From a virus: 27,047 nucleotides of DNA. Positions 18,828 through 27,047 of this stretch are shown piece after piece; position 1 is the stretch's first letter, and each line of letters starts with the position of its first letter. The notes under the pieces were generated by a model. It was not told where the DNA came from. It worked only from the letters and a program-made list of their open reading frames with translations, and did not search any database. A program made the position numbers and the translations under genes. Where the stretch lies: positions 1 to 27,047 of the IMG/VR virus record IMGVR_UViG_3300007734_000533; one strand, 5' to 3'.

Positions 18828-20689
18828 TATGCACCTCCAAGTTCAAGTATTTTCGAGTCCATCCACCTGCGGATGATTGCCTTTATTTTCGGCTTGTTGC
18901 GAATTGATTCCGCAATTTTTTCTCCATGCTTGATGTAATAATTCCTAAGATTATCGGACGCTTTTGTAAGAATCCATTCTCTAAATCTCATCCATTTTGG
19001 ATTTTCAGCACCATAAACCTCTCTGGCAACCCAGCAAATAAGGCCAAATGGAGCAACCTTGCCAAGTATGTCAGCACCGCCACCAGCAAATGCGGCAAAC
19101 TCCTGTCCTGGGCTTCTGTAGGATTGTGCAATCGCACCGACCTGCGCCCCATAAGTTTTCGCCTGATAATCAGCCATCGTTCCATAAACATTCGCCGCAT
19201 TGCTGGCCAACTGAACAGGAATTGCAGGGTTGGCGGTTTGATAAAATTGTTGTGGCATACCCTGAGTCTGGAATTGCCCAGGCAACGCTTGGTTGGCCTG
19301 AATGTATTGCTGGGCGGCTAGGTTCTGCTGGCCGAGGCGTTGCTGGGCTAGATTGGCCAAGGACGGACCACCGGCCAAGAAGCCGGAAGCCGCACCAAGG
19401 CGTTGCTGGGTCAGCCCCTCGCGAAGCGCGAGGTCACGTGCGGCGGCGGCTCCAGTTGTCTCGCCGGATGCAAGGAACTGCTGGGCGGCACCATACCTGG
19501 CAAGCTTGCGCTGCTCGCCAGCCGCACCAAGTTGCGCGGCTTCCTGCACTGCCGGTCCAAGACCGAAGATGTTTCCACGGGCGGTCTGGGCGGCACGGAT
19601 GGCCTGTTCGTAGCCACGCCGTTCCTCGGCTCCCAAGGTCGAGCCAAGGCGAAGCTGGTTGAGTGCTTCCTGCTCGATGGTCTGGCGAAGTTGTTCAGTC
19701 TGCGGAGTCGTGGTTGCAGGCAATTCCTGTGTGACAAGATTGCGGTACTGCTGGCCAAGACCCTTGGCGGTTTCGTAAGCCTGCGGGTCAATCTGGCGAA
19801 GCTGGTCGGAGGCACGCTCCTCGGGCAGTTTGACAAACTCACGGAAGGATGTGATTTCACGCAAGCCTTCGGTGGAGTCGGGCGTGACGGGCTTGTAGTT
19901 CTTGATTTGATCGTTGGCCTTGGTCACCGCACCCTGCACGCTGGCAAGGTCGGAGGTCAACTGGTCGATGGAAACCTGCGCCGAAGTGCGGCGTGGATCA
20001 CCAGCCGGGAGACCTGCAAGAAGCTGATTGGCGGCCTGAAGACGGCTTTGAATTCCGGCAATCTGCGCCGCGCCATCCTCGGCAATCATGTTGAGGCGGT
20101 TTAGGCGGGTGTTATTGTAGTCATCGACAATCTGCTGGTCGGAGACCTGAAAGTTCAGCCGGGTGCCAAGATCGCTGGCGGCGTAGTTCCTGTCACCGCC
20201 AAGGGCGGCCACGGCCTGATTAAATGCACTGATGTTGGCTGGCGACCTTACCCCGCCGGTGATTCCCGCAATCTGTTCGGCTAGGGTGTTATAGGTCATG
20301 TTTTGGGAGAGTTGATCTTTATATTGCTTCTCAAGATCGGCAACGGATTGCTTGGTCTTTTTGGATGCGGCATTGATGGCGTCAGATACTTTTGTGAATT
20401 CGTAATCTTTAACCTTTGCGTCAAATGCTTTTGCCTGTTCGTTTGCGCTTTTTATTGCATTACCGTAATTAGCCTTTCTCTTCATTTCGGCAGTAATATT
20501 TAAGCTAAATCCCGGTAACTCCTCAACTTCGCCAGCCTCGTTGACGCGGTATCTTGTCTGGCGCGAAATCGAAGTATCACGTTCCCGCACACTGCCAGCA
20601 AAGAAGGCGTTCATGCGTCCGCCTACTCCCATAACCCTGTTTAAGATAAGGCGTGCTTCGCGCTCTTGAGGTGCAAGTCCTAAAAACAT
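18827..20689 (-). CDS. Large internal virion protein with C-terminal CWVAREVYG motif
   Basis: 620 residues from ATG 20687-20689, overlapping the upstream TGA (ATGA). Residues about 60-250 are coiled-coil-rich. The middle is Ala/Gln/Leu-rich (GAAQQFLASGETTGAAAARD, LAQQRLGQQNLAAQQY), typical of elongated virion proteins. The last 70 residues (from C552) contain CWVAREVYGAENPKWMRFRE, a short motif I recognise in C-terminal parts of phage tail or internal proteins. Base composition changes along the gene: 40 of 60 bases are G/C at 19501-19560, against 23 of 60 at 20401-20460 and 21 of 60 at 18901-18960. This suggests recombination within the gene. Confidence 0.68.
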   Translation of the reverse strand: MFLGLAPQEREARLILNRVMGVGGRMNAFFAGSVRERDTSISRQTRYRVNEAGEVEELPGFSLNITAEMKRKANYGNAIKSANEQAKAFDAKVKDYEFTKVSDAINAASKKTKQSVADLEKQYKDQLSQNMTYNTLAEQIAGITGGVRSPANISAFNQAVAALGGDRNYAASDLGTRLNFQVSDQQIVDDYNNTRLNRLNMIAEDGAAQIAGIQSRLQAANQLLAGLPAGDPRRTSAQVSIDQLTSDLASVQGAVTKANDQIKNYKPVTPDSTEGLREITSFREFVKLPEERASDQLRQIDPQAYETAKGLGQQYRNLVTQELPATTTPQTEQLRQTIEQEALNQLRLGSTLGAEERRGYEQAIRAAQTARGNIFGLGPAVQEAAQLGAAGEQRKLARYGAAQQFLASGETTGAAAARDLALREGLTQQRLGAASGFLAGGPSLANLAQQRLGQQNLAAQQYIQANQALPGQFQTQGMPQQFYQTANPAIPVQLASNAANVYGTMADYQAKTYGAQVGAIAQSYRSPGQEFAAFAGGGADILGKVAPFGLICWVAREVYGAENPKWMRFREWILTKASDNLRNYYIKHGEKIAESIRNKPKIKAIIRRWMDSKILELGGA

Positions 20690-21240
20690 CAGATTTCTCC
20701 AGCCCTAAATTTTTCAGTCGTCTTTTTCTGGGCCTCAATGTTTCTTGCCAGAACATCGGCAACATCGGTCGTGTACGCAGGTGCGGCAATCGGCTGGGTG
20801 ATTCCAGCCGTGTAATTGACAGGGCCAACACCGCCGCCAAAGGCAACCTGTGGCTCTACCGAGCCGTAAGGGCTTACGCCGTAGGTACGTTCAAACTGGC
20901 GGGTCATCTGATCTCCAAGCGCACGGTTAAGGGCAAAAGCCTGCGGGCTATATTCATACTGGCGACGTAAACCTTCCAGGGTACGTTGACCTCCATATTG
21001 ACGCTCAAGTTGCAGGCCGGTCTGAACCTGGGCAAGCTGGTCAGCCGCAGACAACTGGCGTTCCAGTTGACGCTGTTCGGGCATATACTTGATCCGAAGG
21101 GCATTTTCCAAGGCCGCAATGTCAGGAGCCTTTTCAACATAGGTCTCCAGCGAAGAACGATAAAATAGGGCATTTGCCTGCGCCGCCTTTAGGGGATCTG
21201 GCGGAGGAGGAGGTGCCGGAATGGATGGTCCGCCTCCCAT
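20689..21240 (-). CDS. Internal virion protein, GGGPSIPAPPPPPDP type (183 aa)
   Basis: ATG 21238-21240 is one base after the upstream TAA. The N-terminus is a proline run (SIPAPPPPPDPLKAAQAN) that I know from small structural proteins of environmental podoviruses. A helical, Gln/Arg/Leu-rich region follows (EQRQLERQLSAADQLAQVQTG), then a Gly/Tyr/Thr-rich end (YGVSPYGSVEPQVAFGGGVG). It was probably cut from the same lineage as the neighbouring ejection proteins. There is no enzymatic motif. It lies between the GNAT-like gene and the large ejection protein. Confidence 0.65.
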   Translation of the reverse strand: MGGGPSIPAPPPPPDPLKAAQANALFYRSSLETYVEKAPDIAALENALRIKYMPEQRQLERQLSAADQLAQVQTGLQLERQYGGQRTLEGLRRQYEYSPQAFALNRALGDQMTRQFERTYGVSPYGSVEPQVAFGGGVGPVNYTAGITQPIAAPAYTTDVADVLARNIEAQKKTTEKFRAGEI

Positions 21241-21241
21241 G

Positions 21242-21631
21242 TTAGTTCATAGCCTTTCGCATAAAATTGTAGTAGTCGTACTCCTTATATACGCCGTTGC
21301 GCTTAAACGTGATCCTCCTGCGCGGACCAAAACGATCCCAAAGGATCGACAGCAGGCACTTCAGAGCCTTGCGACTCAAGGTGTTACTTTTACCATCAAT
21401 CGAGGTCACGGTCAAGTCCACGAACACCCTGTCACCATCCTCGTTATGTGCATAATGGTCAGCCTCTTGTCCAATGTCAAGACACCTTGCAACGGCCACC
21501 CCGGCCACCTGGTCGCCATCCTTGGCTACCCCAACTAGCCCCCGCTCCTGGTGCCAGTTAAACCATTCCCTGAAATTGGGCCACATGGACTCAGGCACGC
21601 CGGAAGCCTCGATATATTCAACCGCCGTCAC
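21242..21631 (-). CDS. GNAT-fold-like phage protein (129 aa)
   Basis: GTG at 21629-21631 overlaps the TGA of the nozzle gene as GTGA. A longer opening to 21736 lies inside that gene and is rejected. The start is a helix (VEYIEASGVPESMWPNFREW). Then come GLVGVAKDGDQVAGVAVAR, FVDLTVTSIDGK, LKCLLSILWDRFG and RRITFKRNGVYKEYDYYNFMRK. The order strand pair, strand, helix, strand, with a closing 'FkR..k...y' segment, is like a compact N-acetyltransferase fold, seen in small podoviral virion-assembly proteins at this genomic place. The acetyl-CoA loop (RxxGxG/A) is not clear, so it may be structural only. Confidence 0.5.
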   Translation of the reverse strand: MTAVEYIEASGVPESMWPNFREWFNWHQERGLVGVAKDGDQVAGVAVARCLDIGQEADHYAHNEDGDRVFVDLTVTSIDGKSNTLSRKALKCLLSILWDRFGPRRRITFKRNGVYKEYDYYNFMRKAMN

Positions 21632-23487
21632 AGGGTCTTTTGCACCTCGATGGTGTCCGGGTTGGCGGCAGCCGTGATCTGGCGGATGGCCATCTTGTTC
21701 GCCGTGCTGGTAATCTTGATGTTCAACAACCTCCATTTCTCGTATGCCCGAAGGTCGCTGGCAATCCTTTTCTTTACAGATGATGGCAACTGGGCTGGCA
21801 AGACAAACGGCAGGGTCAATACCGCGCTTGAAATGTTTAGGTTGGGCTGAACGTCAATATCCCCAACATCGGTGTCACGCTGAATGGAGATGGTGGCATC
21901 GGTTGAAAATGAATCGTCAAAAACAACCTCAAAATGACTTCCATGCTTCTCTGCAAATGGGTCGCCAAAGTTGAAGTCTTTGGTACGCACATAGGATTCA
22001 TAGTCAACGCCCGCATCCTGGTAGTCGGCCGTGGTTACCTGGGCAGGTGTCTTGTACCCGCTGTACTTCTGGATCTGCCCTGTGGTCGATTTCTTCATCA
22101 ACCGCAATCCCTCATCTTGGAAGTTGGTCAGGGCAAACTGCATGACATTTGGTGTCCAGGTACCCTCAAACGCACCCAGCACGGTATTGTAAACAATGAG
22201 CGTGTCATTGAAGTCATTGGAACCTGTTGGCACGGCAAGGAAGTACCTGTTGTCGTAAAAGGCAGCCGTGCTGATGCCAATCTCGGCGGTGTTGATTTCC
22301 TGAATGACATCCTTGATAACCTCGGAAATAGGTAGTCCAACGGATGTGAAGTCGTCGGCGGCAGACCTGACCAGCGAGCGGATTCCATCGTCGGAAAGAA
22401 AGAAGATGTCGGAACTTACCTGCACGGCAGAACCTTCGGCCACGCAACCTGTATTGTTGGAAATAAGCTCGACCACCCAATCCGCCGCCGTGTTCATGTC
22501 CGGCGGGATGGTGATCTGGAATATGCGCCGTTTTTTGAATACGATGATTCGGTTCTGGTAATACGGAACAATGGAGATGATTTCATCGCCGTCATCGGCG
22601 TTGACCACGATGCTGTTGGCCGAATCCCAGATGGATGCGTCAAGAATGTCGGACGCATAGAGAGTGTTTCTTGCCGATCCAGATCCAACCGCAAACAGGC
22701 GGTTGCCTGTGTTAATCAAAAGACGCAGATTGAGGGGAGGAGGGCTGACGGTTGCCGTGGCCGTGGCACCAACCCCATCACCAATGATCGTGACGGTCGG
22801 TGCGGTTGAGTAACCAGATCCACCATCAACCACGGTTACTCCGGTAACCGCTCCGCCTGCCACCGTGGTAACAAGCGTGGGAAGTTGCCCACCCCAATCC
22901 GGCCCGGTCACAATGGCGGTTGCGCTTGTATACCCGGTTCCGCCCGTGGATACCGTGATCGCCCTTACCTTGCCAGCCTGCCGTGTGGCAACAACGCCAT
23001 CGTAATAATAAAGCGGGCCATCGGCATCGGCCATGTACATCTTGTCATTAAACTGGGCCATGCTGACCTTGACATCATAATCGGTTGAAAATCCGTCAGC
23101 CCATTGCTGGTTCTCGTTATCCCATGTGCGTGTTGCACCTGTGAAGCTGTTCCATATTTCATCAGCCGGATGCAGGTCGGCATTTCCGTTTGAGTCGATG
23201 GTGTAAAGCCTCCCCTGCGTAACCGAGACAAGCCTCTCGATGGCCGCCGTGTCGTAATAACGCATCCCGCCAATTGAGCCTTCCTGGCTTGTTGCCGTCG
23301 TGCTGAAGCTTGTCACGCCACGGCGAGTCTCAAGACTGCCCTTGGGTGAAAGGGTCATGTTGACCAATTGCTGAACCTGATTCTCGGCCAACAGGTCTGA
23401 TTGCAGACCGCTGGCCTGACCACCCGCAAAACTGCGGATGCCGTCAAACGCCAGCAGGTCGTCGAGGTTGTCCGAGTAGTATGGCAT
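21628..23487 (-). CDS. Tail nozzle / tail stabilisation-type protein
   Basis: 619 residues from ATG 23485-23487 in a TAATG overlap. The opening QQLVNMTLSPKGSLETRRGV (39-58) and repeated beta-propeller-like blades (RLVSVTQGRLYTID, DKMYMADADGPLYYYDG, NRLFAVGSGSARNTLYASDI, IIVFKKRRIFQI) fit the podoviral nozzle or tail-tube protein (T7 gp12-like, P22 gp10-like) that closes the tail below the adaptor. Inserted at residues about 173-247 are two copies of a GGxGYTSAxxxVxG...GATATATV repeat, an add-on common in phage receptor-contact regions. It is followed by further beta structure up to a short KK/R-containing C-terminus. The gene order adaptor, nozzle, ejection proteins supports the call. Confidence 0.77.
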   Translation of the reverse strand: MPYYSDNLDDLLAFDGIRSFAGGQASGLQSDLLAENQVQQLVNMTLSPKGSLETRRGVTSFSTTATSQEGSIGGMRYYDTAAIERLVSVTQGRLYTIDSNGNADLHPADEIWNSFTGATRTWDNENQQWADGFSTDYDVKVSMAQFNDKMYMADADGPLYYYDGVVATRQAGKVRAITVSTGGTGYTSATAIVTGPDWGGQLPTLVTTVAGGAVTGVTVVDGGSGYSTAPTVTIIGDGVGATATATVSPPPLNLRLLINTGNRLFAVGSGSARNTLYASDILDASIWDSANSIVVNADDGDEIISIVPYYQNRIIVFKKRRIFQITIPPDMNTAADWVVELISNNTGCVAEGSAVQVSSDIFFLSDDGIRSLVRSAADDFTSVGLPISEVIKDVIQEINTAEIGISTAAFYDNRYFLAVPTGSNDFNDTLIVYNTVLGAFEGTWTPNVMQFALTNFQDEGLRLMKKSTTGQIQKYSGYKTPAQVTTADYQDAGVDYESYVRTKDFNFGDPFAEKHGSHFEVVFDDSFSTDATISIQRDTDVGDIDVQPNLNISSAVLTLPFVLPAQLPSSVKKRIASDLRAYEKWRLLNIKITSTANKMAIRQITAAANPDTIEVQKTL

Positions 23488-24185
23488 TAGGCTGCGGTGA
23501 TTTCTTCGATGGTAAGCTCGCCAAGCTGAACCGGGCTAATCTGCTTGATGCCGCCAACCTGGCTGAGTTCATAGTTGGCCATCGCCGCAAGGTCTGCATT
23601 GGCGGTCTGAACAACCGATTGGGCCTTGGCATACTGCCGCTCGCGCTCCAGGGCATCGGCATGGGTCAAGGCAAGCACGACATGATGGACATGGGGAAGC
23701 TTGAGTTCGTCATCCAATGCCTGCGTGCTTGGCGGAAAATCCACCACATAATTGTTTCGGGTAAGGCATTTCAGCTTTTCCACCACGCGAAGTGCAATGG
23801 TTCCAGCCGTATCAAGGCGCGGGTATAGGTCAAGTTGTGCGATGCCGGAAGTGTTCCGCCCGGTAAAATGATAGACCTGCGGGTCGCCAGTGCGGGTTTC
23901 CTCAAGCAGGTCAGCGTCTTGGCTGACGATGGTGGCTAGGTCAATCGGTTCAACCTCGTTTTTGTCATAGGCAACAGACAGGGGTGTCTCAACATTTGAG
24001 CCAAGGGTAACCGTGCGTCCGGTTCCAACCGAATAGGTTGACGATGTGACCGTTTCCCGCCAAGGGGCAAAGTTCCAGACCCGGCGGTAGTTGAGGCTGG
24101 CGGCCTTTTGGAGGAAGGTCAGCGTGTCGGAGTCGGTCTTACCGACCTTCTCACCTGCGTATTGGGCGATTTCAGACAGGGTCAT
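23487..24185 (-). CDS. Head-to-tail adaptor protein (T7 gp11-like)
   Basis: 232 residues from ATG 24183-24185, with GGAGGAG about eight bases ahead. It overlaps the upstream gene by 14 bases. An N-terminal helix bundle (LSEIAQYAGEKVGKTD, FLQKAASLNYRRVWNFAPW) leads to a beta domain (TVTSSTYSVGTGRTVTLG, LDLYPRLDTAGTIALRVVEK). A C-terminal helix follows (LPHVHHVVLALTHADALERE). The RRVWNFxPWRE segment is typical of adaptor or 'tail tubular A' proteins, which bind under the portal ring. It lies immediately upstream of the nozzle-like gene, the normal order in podoviruses. No enzymatic residues are visible. Confidence 0.75.
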   Translation of the reverse strand: MTLSEIAQYAGEKVGKTDSDTLTFLQKAASLNYRRVWNFAPWRETVTSSTYSVGTGRTVTLGSNVETPLSVAYDKNEVEPIDLATIVSQDADLLEETRTGDPQVYHFTGRNTSGIAQLDLYPRLDTAGTIALRVVEKLKCLTRNNYVVDFPPSTQALDDELKLPHVHHVVLALTHADALERERQYAKAQSVVQTANADLAAMANYELSQVGGIKQISPVQLGELTIEEITAA

Positions 24186-24447
24186 TTACAGGCTCCTCCG
24201 GGGTGGGTTCAGGTTCGGGCAGAGGCTCGGTGTTAAACCGCTCGTAAACCTCACCGTCAACCTCTTCATTATACGCTCCAGTAACCCGATGTCCACTCGG
24301 CACGGAGCCGGGATGGTAAGGCTTGACCCCAATCTCGGCCAACTGCTCCTTGCTCCAGCACCAGAAGATGCTGGCCGGATGGTTGACATCGCCAATGCGG
24401 ATGCCTTGGGGTTGACGGATGATGTTGTTTTCAGATGTGATCCACAT
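24172..24447 (-). CDS. Small tail-region protein with proline-rich tail (91 aa)
   Basis: The ATG at 24445-24447 follows AAGGAGT with about five bases spacing. Residues 1-60 are a compact beta/alpha domain (MWITSENNIIRQPQGIRIGD, IFWCWSKEQLAEIGVKPYHP). The C-terminus is an acidic proline repeat (LPEPEPTPEEPVNDP). The N-terminal pattern, helix with EELAxIGV.p, is common in small tail-fibre-associated proteins of many phages. A chaperone or fibre-linked role is possible but not shown. It lies between the receptor protein and the adaptor. Confidence 0.62.
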   Translation of the reverse strand: MWITSENNIIRQPQGIRIGDVNHPASIFWCWSKEQLAEIGVKPYHPGSVPSGHRVTGAYNEEVDGEVYERFNTEPLPEPEPTPEEPVNDPV

Positions 24448-24456
24448 AGTTACTCC

Positions 24457-26787
24457 TTATCTGGCTCTTGCGTATTTGAACGGTGACTCTGCAAAGGCGG
24501 CGAAGATGTAGGTTCCGCCAGATGCGTTACTTCCAAGCATTGTTCCCCTGCCCTTAAATCCATTTGAAAGAATATCTAGCCAAGAAAATGATGAGTCTTC
24601 CGCAACTGCCGACTCTGGATTAAGCTGAGAATTTGTGATGTTAGAGGTATTTCTTGCTGTATCTAAAACAATCCATCCGTTTGTAGTATCCGTTCTTTTC
24701 ACCATCACCCACCTCGGCCTAAAACCGCACCACACAAACGGCCCGTCAGCCGACCCGTTGCCAGTATAGCTTCCAAACTTGCTGAAGCCTTCGACTTCGG
24801 AGAAGAGGTAGGCAATGTAGGTATCGTTGTTTGCGTTGACGGCGGCATTTGTTCCAACTGAGAACACGCTGGATGTGGGGCTGGTTGAGTTCCAGTAATC
24901 GGCTCCAGTAGCGGCGGCGGCAGTTGAGTTGAGAAGAAGATATTGGGTGTTTGCTAGGGACGAATGATAAACAGGCCACCCCTGATCCGCTCCTGCCGTG
25001 GTACGAGCCTTGACAACAATCATCTTCGGGACCACGCCTAAACCATGAGCAATGGTGCGGTTGGCCCCGTTGCCCGTGTAGCTGACAATATCTACACCAT
25101 CAGTTGCCGCCTCGTCCCAAGCCCACGCAACGTAGGTGGCGGCGTTGGTATTGATCTTGGCAAGTGTGCCAATGCTGAAACCATCAGAATTAAATGCGGT
25201 TAAGCCTTGAGTTTGGGTAGTTTCGTCAGTTGTCAGGTTTGATCCCAAATCTCGCTGAACTCCCCTGACCGAATCATAAATCGCATGGTCTGTCGCCCCA
25301 CTCCGTCCCTTGATCCACACAAGGTCAGGCGAGAAGCCAAGGCCAGTAATGCTTCTGGCCGATCCGTTGCCTGTGTAGGTGACGACATCCATTGCAGAGC
25401 TTGGCTTCCTGATGGTCGGAGTCGGCAAATTGGTGGTGCAGAGAGCCTTGAAGCCAGTTGGGGCGGTGTAGGCGAAGGGGCGTTGGCCGAAGTTGAGTGA
25501 AACAGAATTTGCGGCATTATTCCCAACAGCAGGACAAAATGTACCACTTAGGCCAGAAAATGCTGTTCCTTGTGATATATTATTTTTGTAGAAAACAAGA
25601 GTTCCATTATCCATATCAGCAAGGACTCCAATAATATCTCCAGCTGTAAATGTATTACCATAAGAAGAACCTGCATTATTATTAAATTTTTTTCCGTCGT
25701 TACCCTGATATCCATAACCATTAGATGTGTTGCCAACAAAAACAGTAGATGGCAAAGTTTCTTGTAGAACAATTCCAACCATTCCAATCCCAGAATTTAT
25801 AGTATTTTCCCAATACCATTTTCCGCTATTAAATGAAAAAGTTCCCTTTCCTATTGTTCCAGAAACACCAGAATTTGATGTATCTAGGTTACCGTTAGAA
25901 AGCGTGATTGAAGCACCTTTATCTACTGCGTTTATTGTACAATAATTCCCCCTCACCTCCCCGCCAACACCAGTATCCGTCCCGTAGTTGGTCGGGCTAT
26001 CCACAAGGCTGTCATTCCCAGCCCCAGCCGTGACGGAGAAGTTGTTGGGAGTCCAGTTATTTCCGTTCCCGCTTGAGTCCTTGCCTAGCGTGGTTGCGGT
26101 GGTTCCGCTGTTGTCGGCGAACTTGAGATAGAACCCATTCGTCCCATACGTCCCGCTGTACGCCTTGGCCTTCCACCGACCCGTAATGGCATCGGTTTCG
26201 CCAAAGGACGATGGGGTCAGGGCTTGGCCGTCGATGAAATTGATTTCGGTGAGGTAGCCATCAAAAAAAGATGCTCCGTACCCAATCCTATGTTCAAGAG
26301 CCAAATTTACCCCATAATCAGTATTTAATGTTGGATCTGATGATGTGACAAAAGATGTAACCTCAGATCCATTTACATATATTTTAATCCTATTTGACCC
26401 AGTTGCTTGCGTTGTATCAAAAGCAACAACAATATGATACCAAGAAGACACATCCCTAAAAACCTGATTAGTAGTTCTAAAATTTGTATTATATCCATTT
26501 ACTGAAAAATAATCCGCATTTAATGTTGTTCCAAATCTTATATCAAAATATGTTAAATCAGATGTTCCAGATGGGTTTGCTATAAAAATACTTCTATTTT
26601 GAGATCCAAGTAATCCCCTCTTTACCCACCCACTCCAAGTCCAAATTTTACGATTCCCAGCACTCGCAGGCGTTCTATTCAAATACGCCGAATCAGCCGA
26701 ATTGAACCGCAGGCTCCTCTCAATGCGGTAGGTGTCGTTGTCGCCTTGCGCTCCAAGCAGGCCGTTTGGATGGACGGGCCAAGGCAT
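24457..26787 (-). CDS. Modular tail protein: LamG-like, SPRY-like and YTGNG repeat domains
   Basis: 776 residues from ATG 26785-26787. Residues about 20-195 form a concanavalin/LamG-like jelly roll (RSLRFNSADSAYLNRT, KIWTWSGWVKRG, WYHIVVAFDTT, IKIYVNGSEV). Residues about 285-435 are SPRY-like (GKWYWENTIN, DIIGVLADMDNGTLVFYKN, NFGQRPF). Three modules beginning with YTGNG (471, 570, about 678) then carry GLGFSPDLVWIKGRS / GVVPKMIVVKART / GFRPRWVMVKRT segments (DUF7483 type, from memory). All are carbohydrate- or surface-binding-type folds, so this is probably the receptor-binding or tail-fibre protein. The LamG and SPRY segments are AT-rich cassettes within a more GC-rich gene. Confidence 0.8.
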   Translation of the reverse strand: MPWPVHPNGLLGAQGDNDTYRIERSLRFNSADSAYLNRTPASAGNRKIWTWSGWVKRGLLGSQNRSIFIANPSGTSDLTYFDIRFGTTLNADYFSVNGYNTNFRTTNQVFRDVSSWYHIVVAFDTTQATGSNRIKIYVNGSEVTSFVTSSDPTLNTDYGVNLALEHRIGYGASFFDGYLTEINFIDGQALTPSSFGETDAITGRWKAKAYSGTYGTNGFYLKFADNSGTTATTLGKDSSGNGNNWTPNNFSVTAGAGNDSLVDSPTNYGTDTGVGGEVRGNYCTINAVDKGASITLSNGNLDTSNSGVSGTIGKGTFSFNSGKWYWENTINSGIGMVGIVLQETLPSTVFVGNTSNGYGYQGNDGKKFNNNAGSSYGNTFTAGDIIGVLADMDNGTLVFYKNNISQGTAFSGLSGTFCPAVGNNAANSVSLNFGQRPFAYTAPTGFKALCTTNLPTPTIRKPSSAMDVVTYTGNGSARSITGLGFSPDLVWIKGRSGATDHAIYDSVRGVQRDLGSNLTTDETTQTQGLTAFNSDGFSIGTLAKINTNAATYVAWAWDEAATDGVDIVSYTGNGANRTIAHGLGVVPKMIVVKARTTAGADQGWPVYHSSLANTQYLLLNSTAAAATGADYWNSTSPTSSVFSVGTNAAVNANNDTYIAYLFSEVEGFSKFGSYTGNGSADGPFVWCGFRPRWVMVKRTDTTNGWIVLDTARNTSNITNSQLNPESAVAEDSSFSWLDILSNGFKGRGTMLGSNASGGTYIFAAFAESPFKYARAR

Positions 26788-26793
26788 TGGATG

Positions 26794-27047
26794 TTACGAG
26801 AAGTTCTGGCTTGCTACGCCGTAGAGAAGCGTGCCGTTGGAAACAAAGGAAAGAACGTCAACCTGGGCGGAACCGGTGGATAGCACCGGGGCCGATCCCC
26901 CGGGGAACTTGTAGGCGGTTGAGAAAGATAGAGTATTTGAGCCGCCAGTGCCTTGAGTAACAATAAGCACATAGGTCGCGCCTGCCTGCGGATTAGTGGG
27001 CGTGTTCATGGTTGAGTTGGTTGTAACCGTAAGCGTGGCAACCTGGT
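26794..27047 (-). CDS. Phage tail/appendage protein, C-terminal part (partial)
   Basis: The frame is open through the right edge of the window (83 residues seen); an internal ATG at 27009 is not the true start. The sequence (ATLTVTTNSTMNTPTNPQAG, ATYVLIVTQGTGGSNTLSFS, YKFPGGSAPVLSTG, VDVLSFVSNGTLLYG) is the C-terminal beta-structured repeat seen at the ends of many phage fibre or hyaluronidase-like proteins. There it forms a trimeric or knob domain. It is read on the minus strand and is followed after a short gap by the modular tail protein. The rest lies beyond 27047. Confidence 0.72.
   Translation of the reverse strand, partial: QVATLTVTTNSTMNTPTNPQAGATYVLIVTQGTGGSNTLSFSTAYKFPGGSAPVLSTGSAQVDVLSFVSNGTLLYGVASQNFS

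Noticed and set aside
19048-20104. Long plus-strand open frames (204 and 233 codons)
   Set aside because: They arise from the GC-rich, Ala/Gln-coding middle of the ejection protein on the other strand. Low stop frequency there is expected from composition.

Overview
The window reads as about 27 kb of a tailed bacteriophage genome, most likely a podovirus (short tail). The evidence is a head-to-tail adaptor, a large tail-nozzle-like protein, a set of big ejection-type proteins and a lytic enzyme in one block, followed by a replication/recombination block. There is no tRNA, rRNA, integrase or ordinary bacterial gene. Shine-Dalgarno sites (AAGGAGG type) before many genes indicate a bacterial host, but nothing in the sequence names that host. 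Database family names below are from memory, not from a search.

Layout. At 1-478 a minus-strand terminase-small-subunit-like gene runs off the left end. At 27047 a minus-strand tail gene runs off the right end. The missing virion genes (large terminase, portal, capsid) probably lie outside the window, joined through a circular or permuted genome (inference). A divergent promoter region at 479-611 also serves a short plus-strand operon (612-2044) of five genes, each overlapping the next by exactly four bases. A repeat-rich spacer and one more small plus-strand gene (2225-2404) follow. The rest is minus strand, apart from one gene.

Reading the minus strand from right to left: tail/receptor proteins (27047-24172), adaptor and nozzle (24185-21628), a possible GNAT-fold protein, four ejection-type proteins and a muramidase-like protein (21631-15059). 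Then comes one plus-strand gene (14711-15058) for a small secreted repeat protein with its own promoter. Next is a long tightly coupled operon (14670-5826) holding three PD-(D/E)XK nucleases, an SSB-like protein, many small unknown proteins, two glycosyltransferases, a 2-oxoglutarate/Fe(II) oxygenase and a cytosine-C5 methyltransferase. After it come a small gene (5738-5421), a primase-helicase (5409-3478), an origin-like repeat region (3259-3447) and a last small operon (3201-2603, perhaps to 2439).

How the genes may work together. The primase-helicase and the adjacent iteron/cruciform region suggest a replication module that relies on host polymerase. The Cas4/RecB-like nuclease, the Holliday-junction-resolvase-like nuclease and the SSB-like protein suggest recombination and repair. 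The methyltransferase, oxygenase and two glycosyltransferases could together modify DNA bases, though this is only inferred from co-occurrence. The most unusual items are a 268-codon open frame nested inside the methyltransferase gene, the origin-like region, the secreted 14-residue-repeat protein with a palindrome-loaded promoter, single-span membrane microproteins of 24 and 27 residues, and base-composition jumps that coincide with domain edges in the tail protein.
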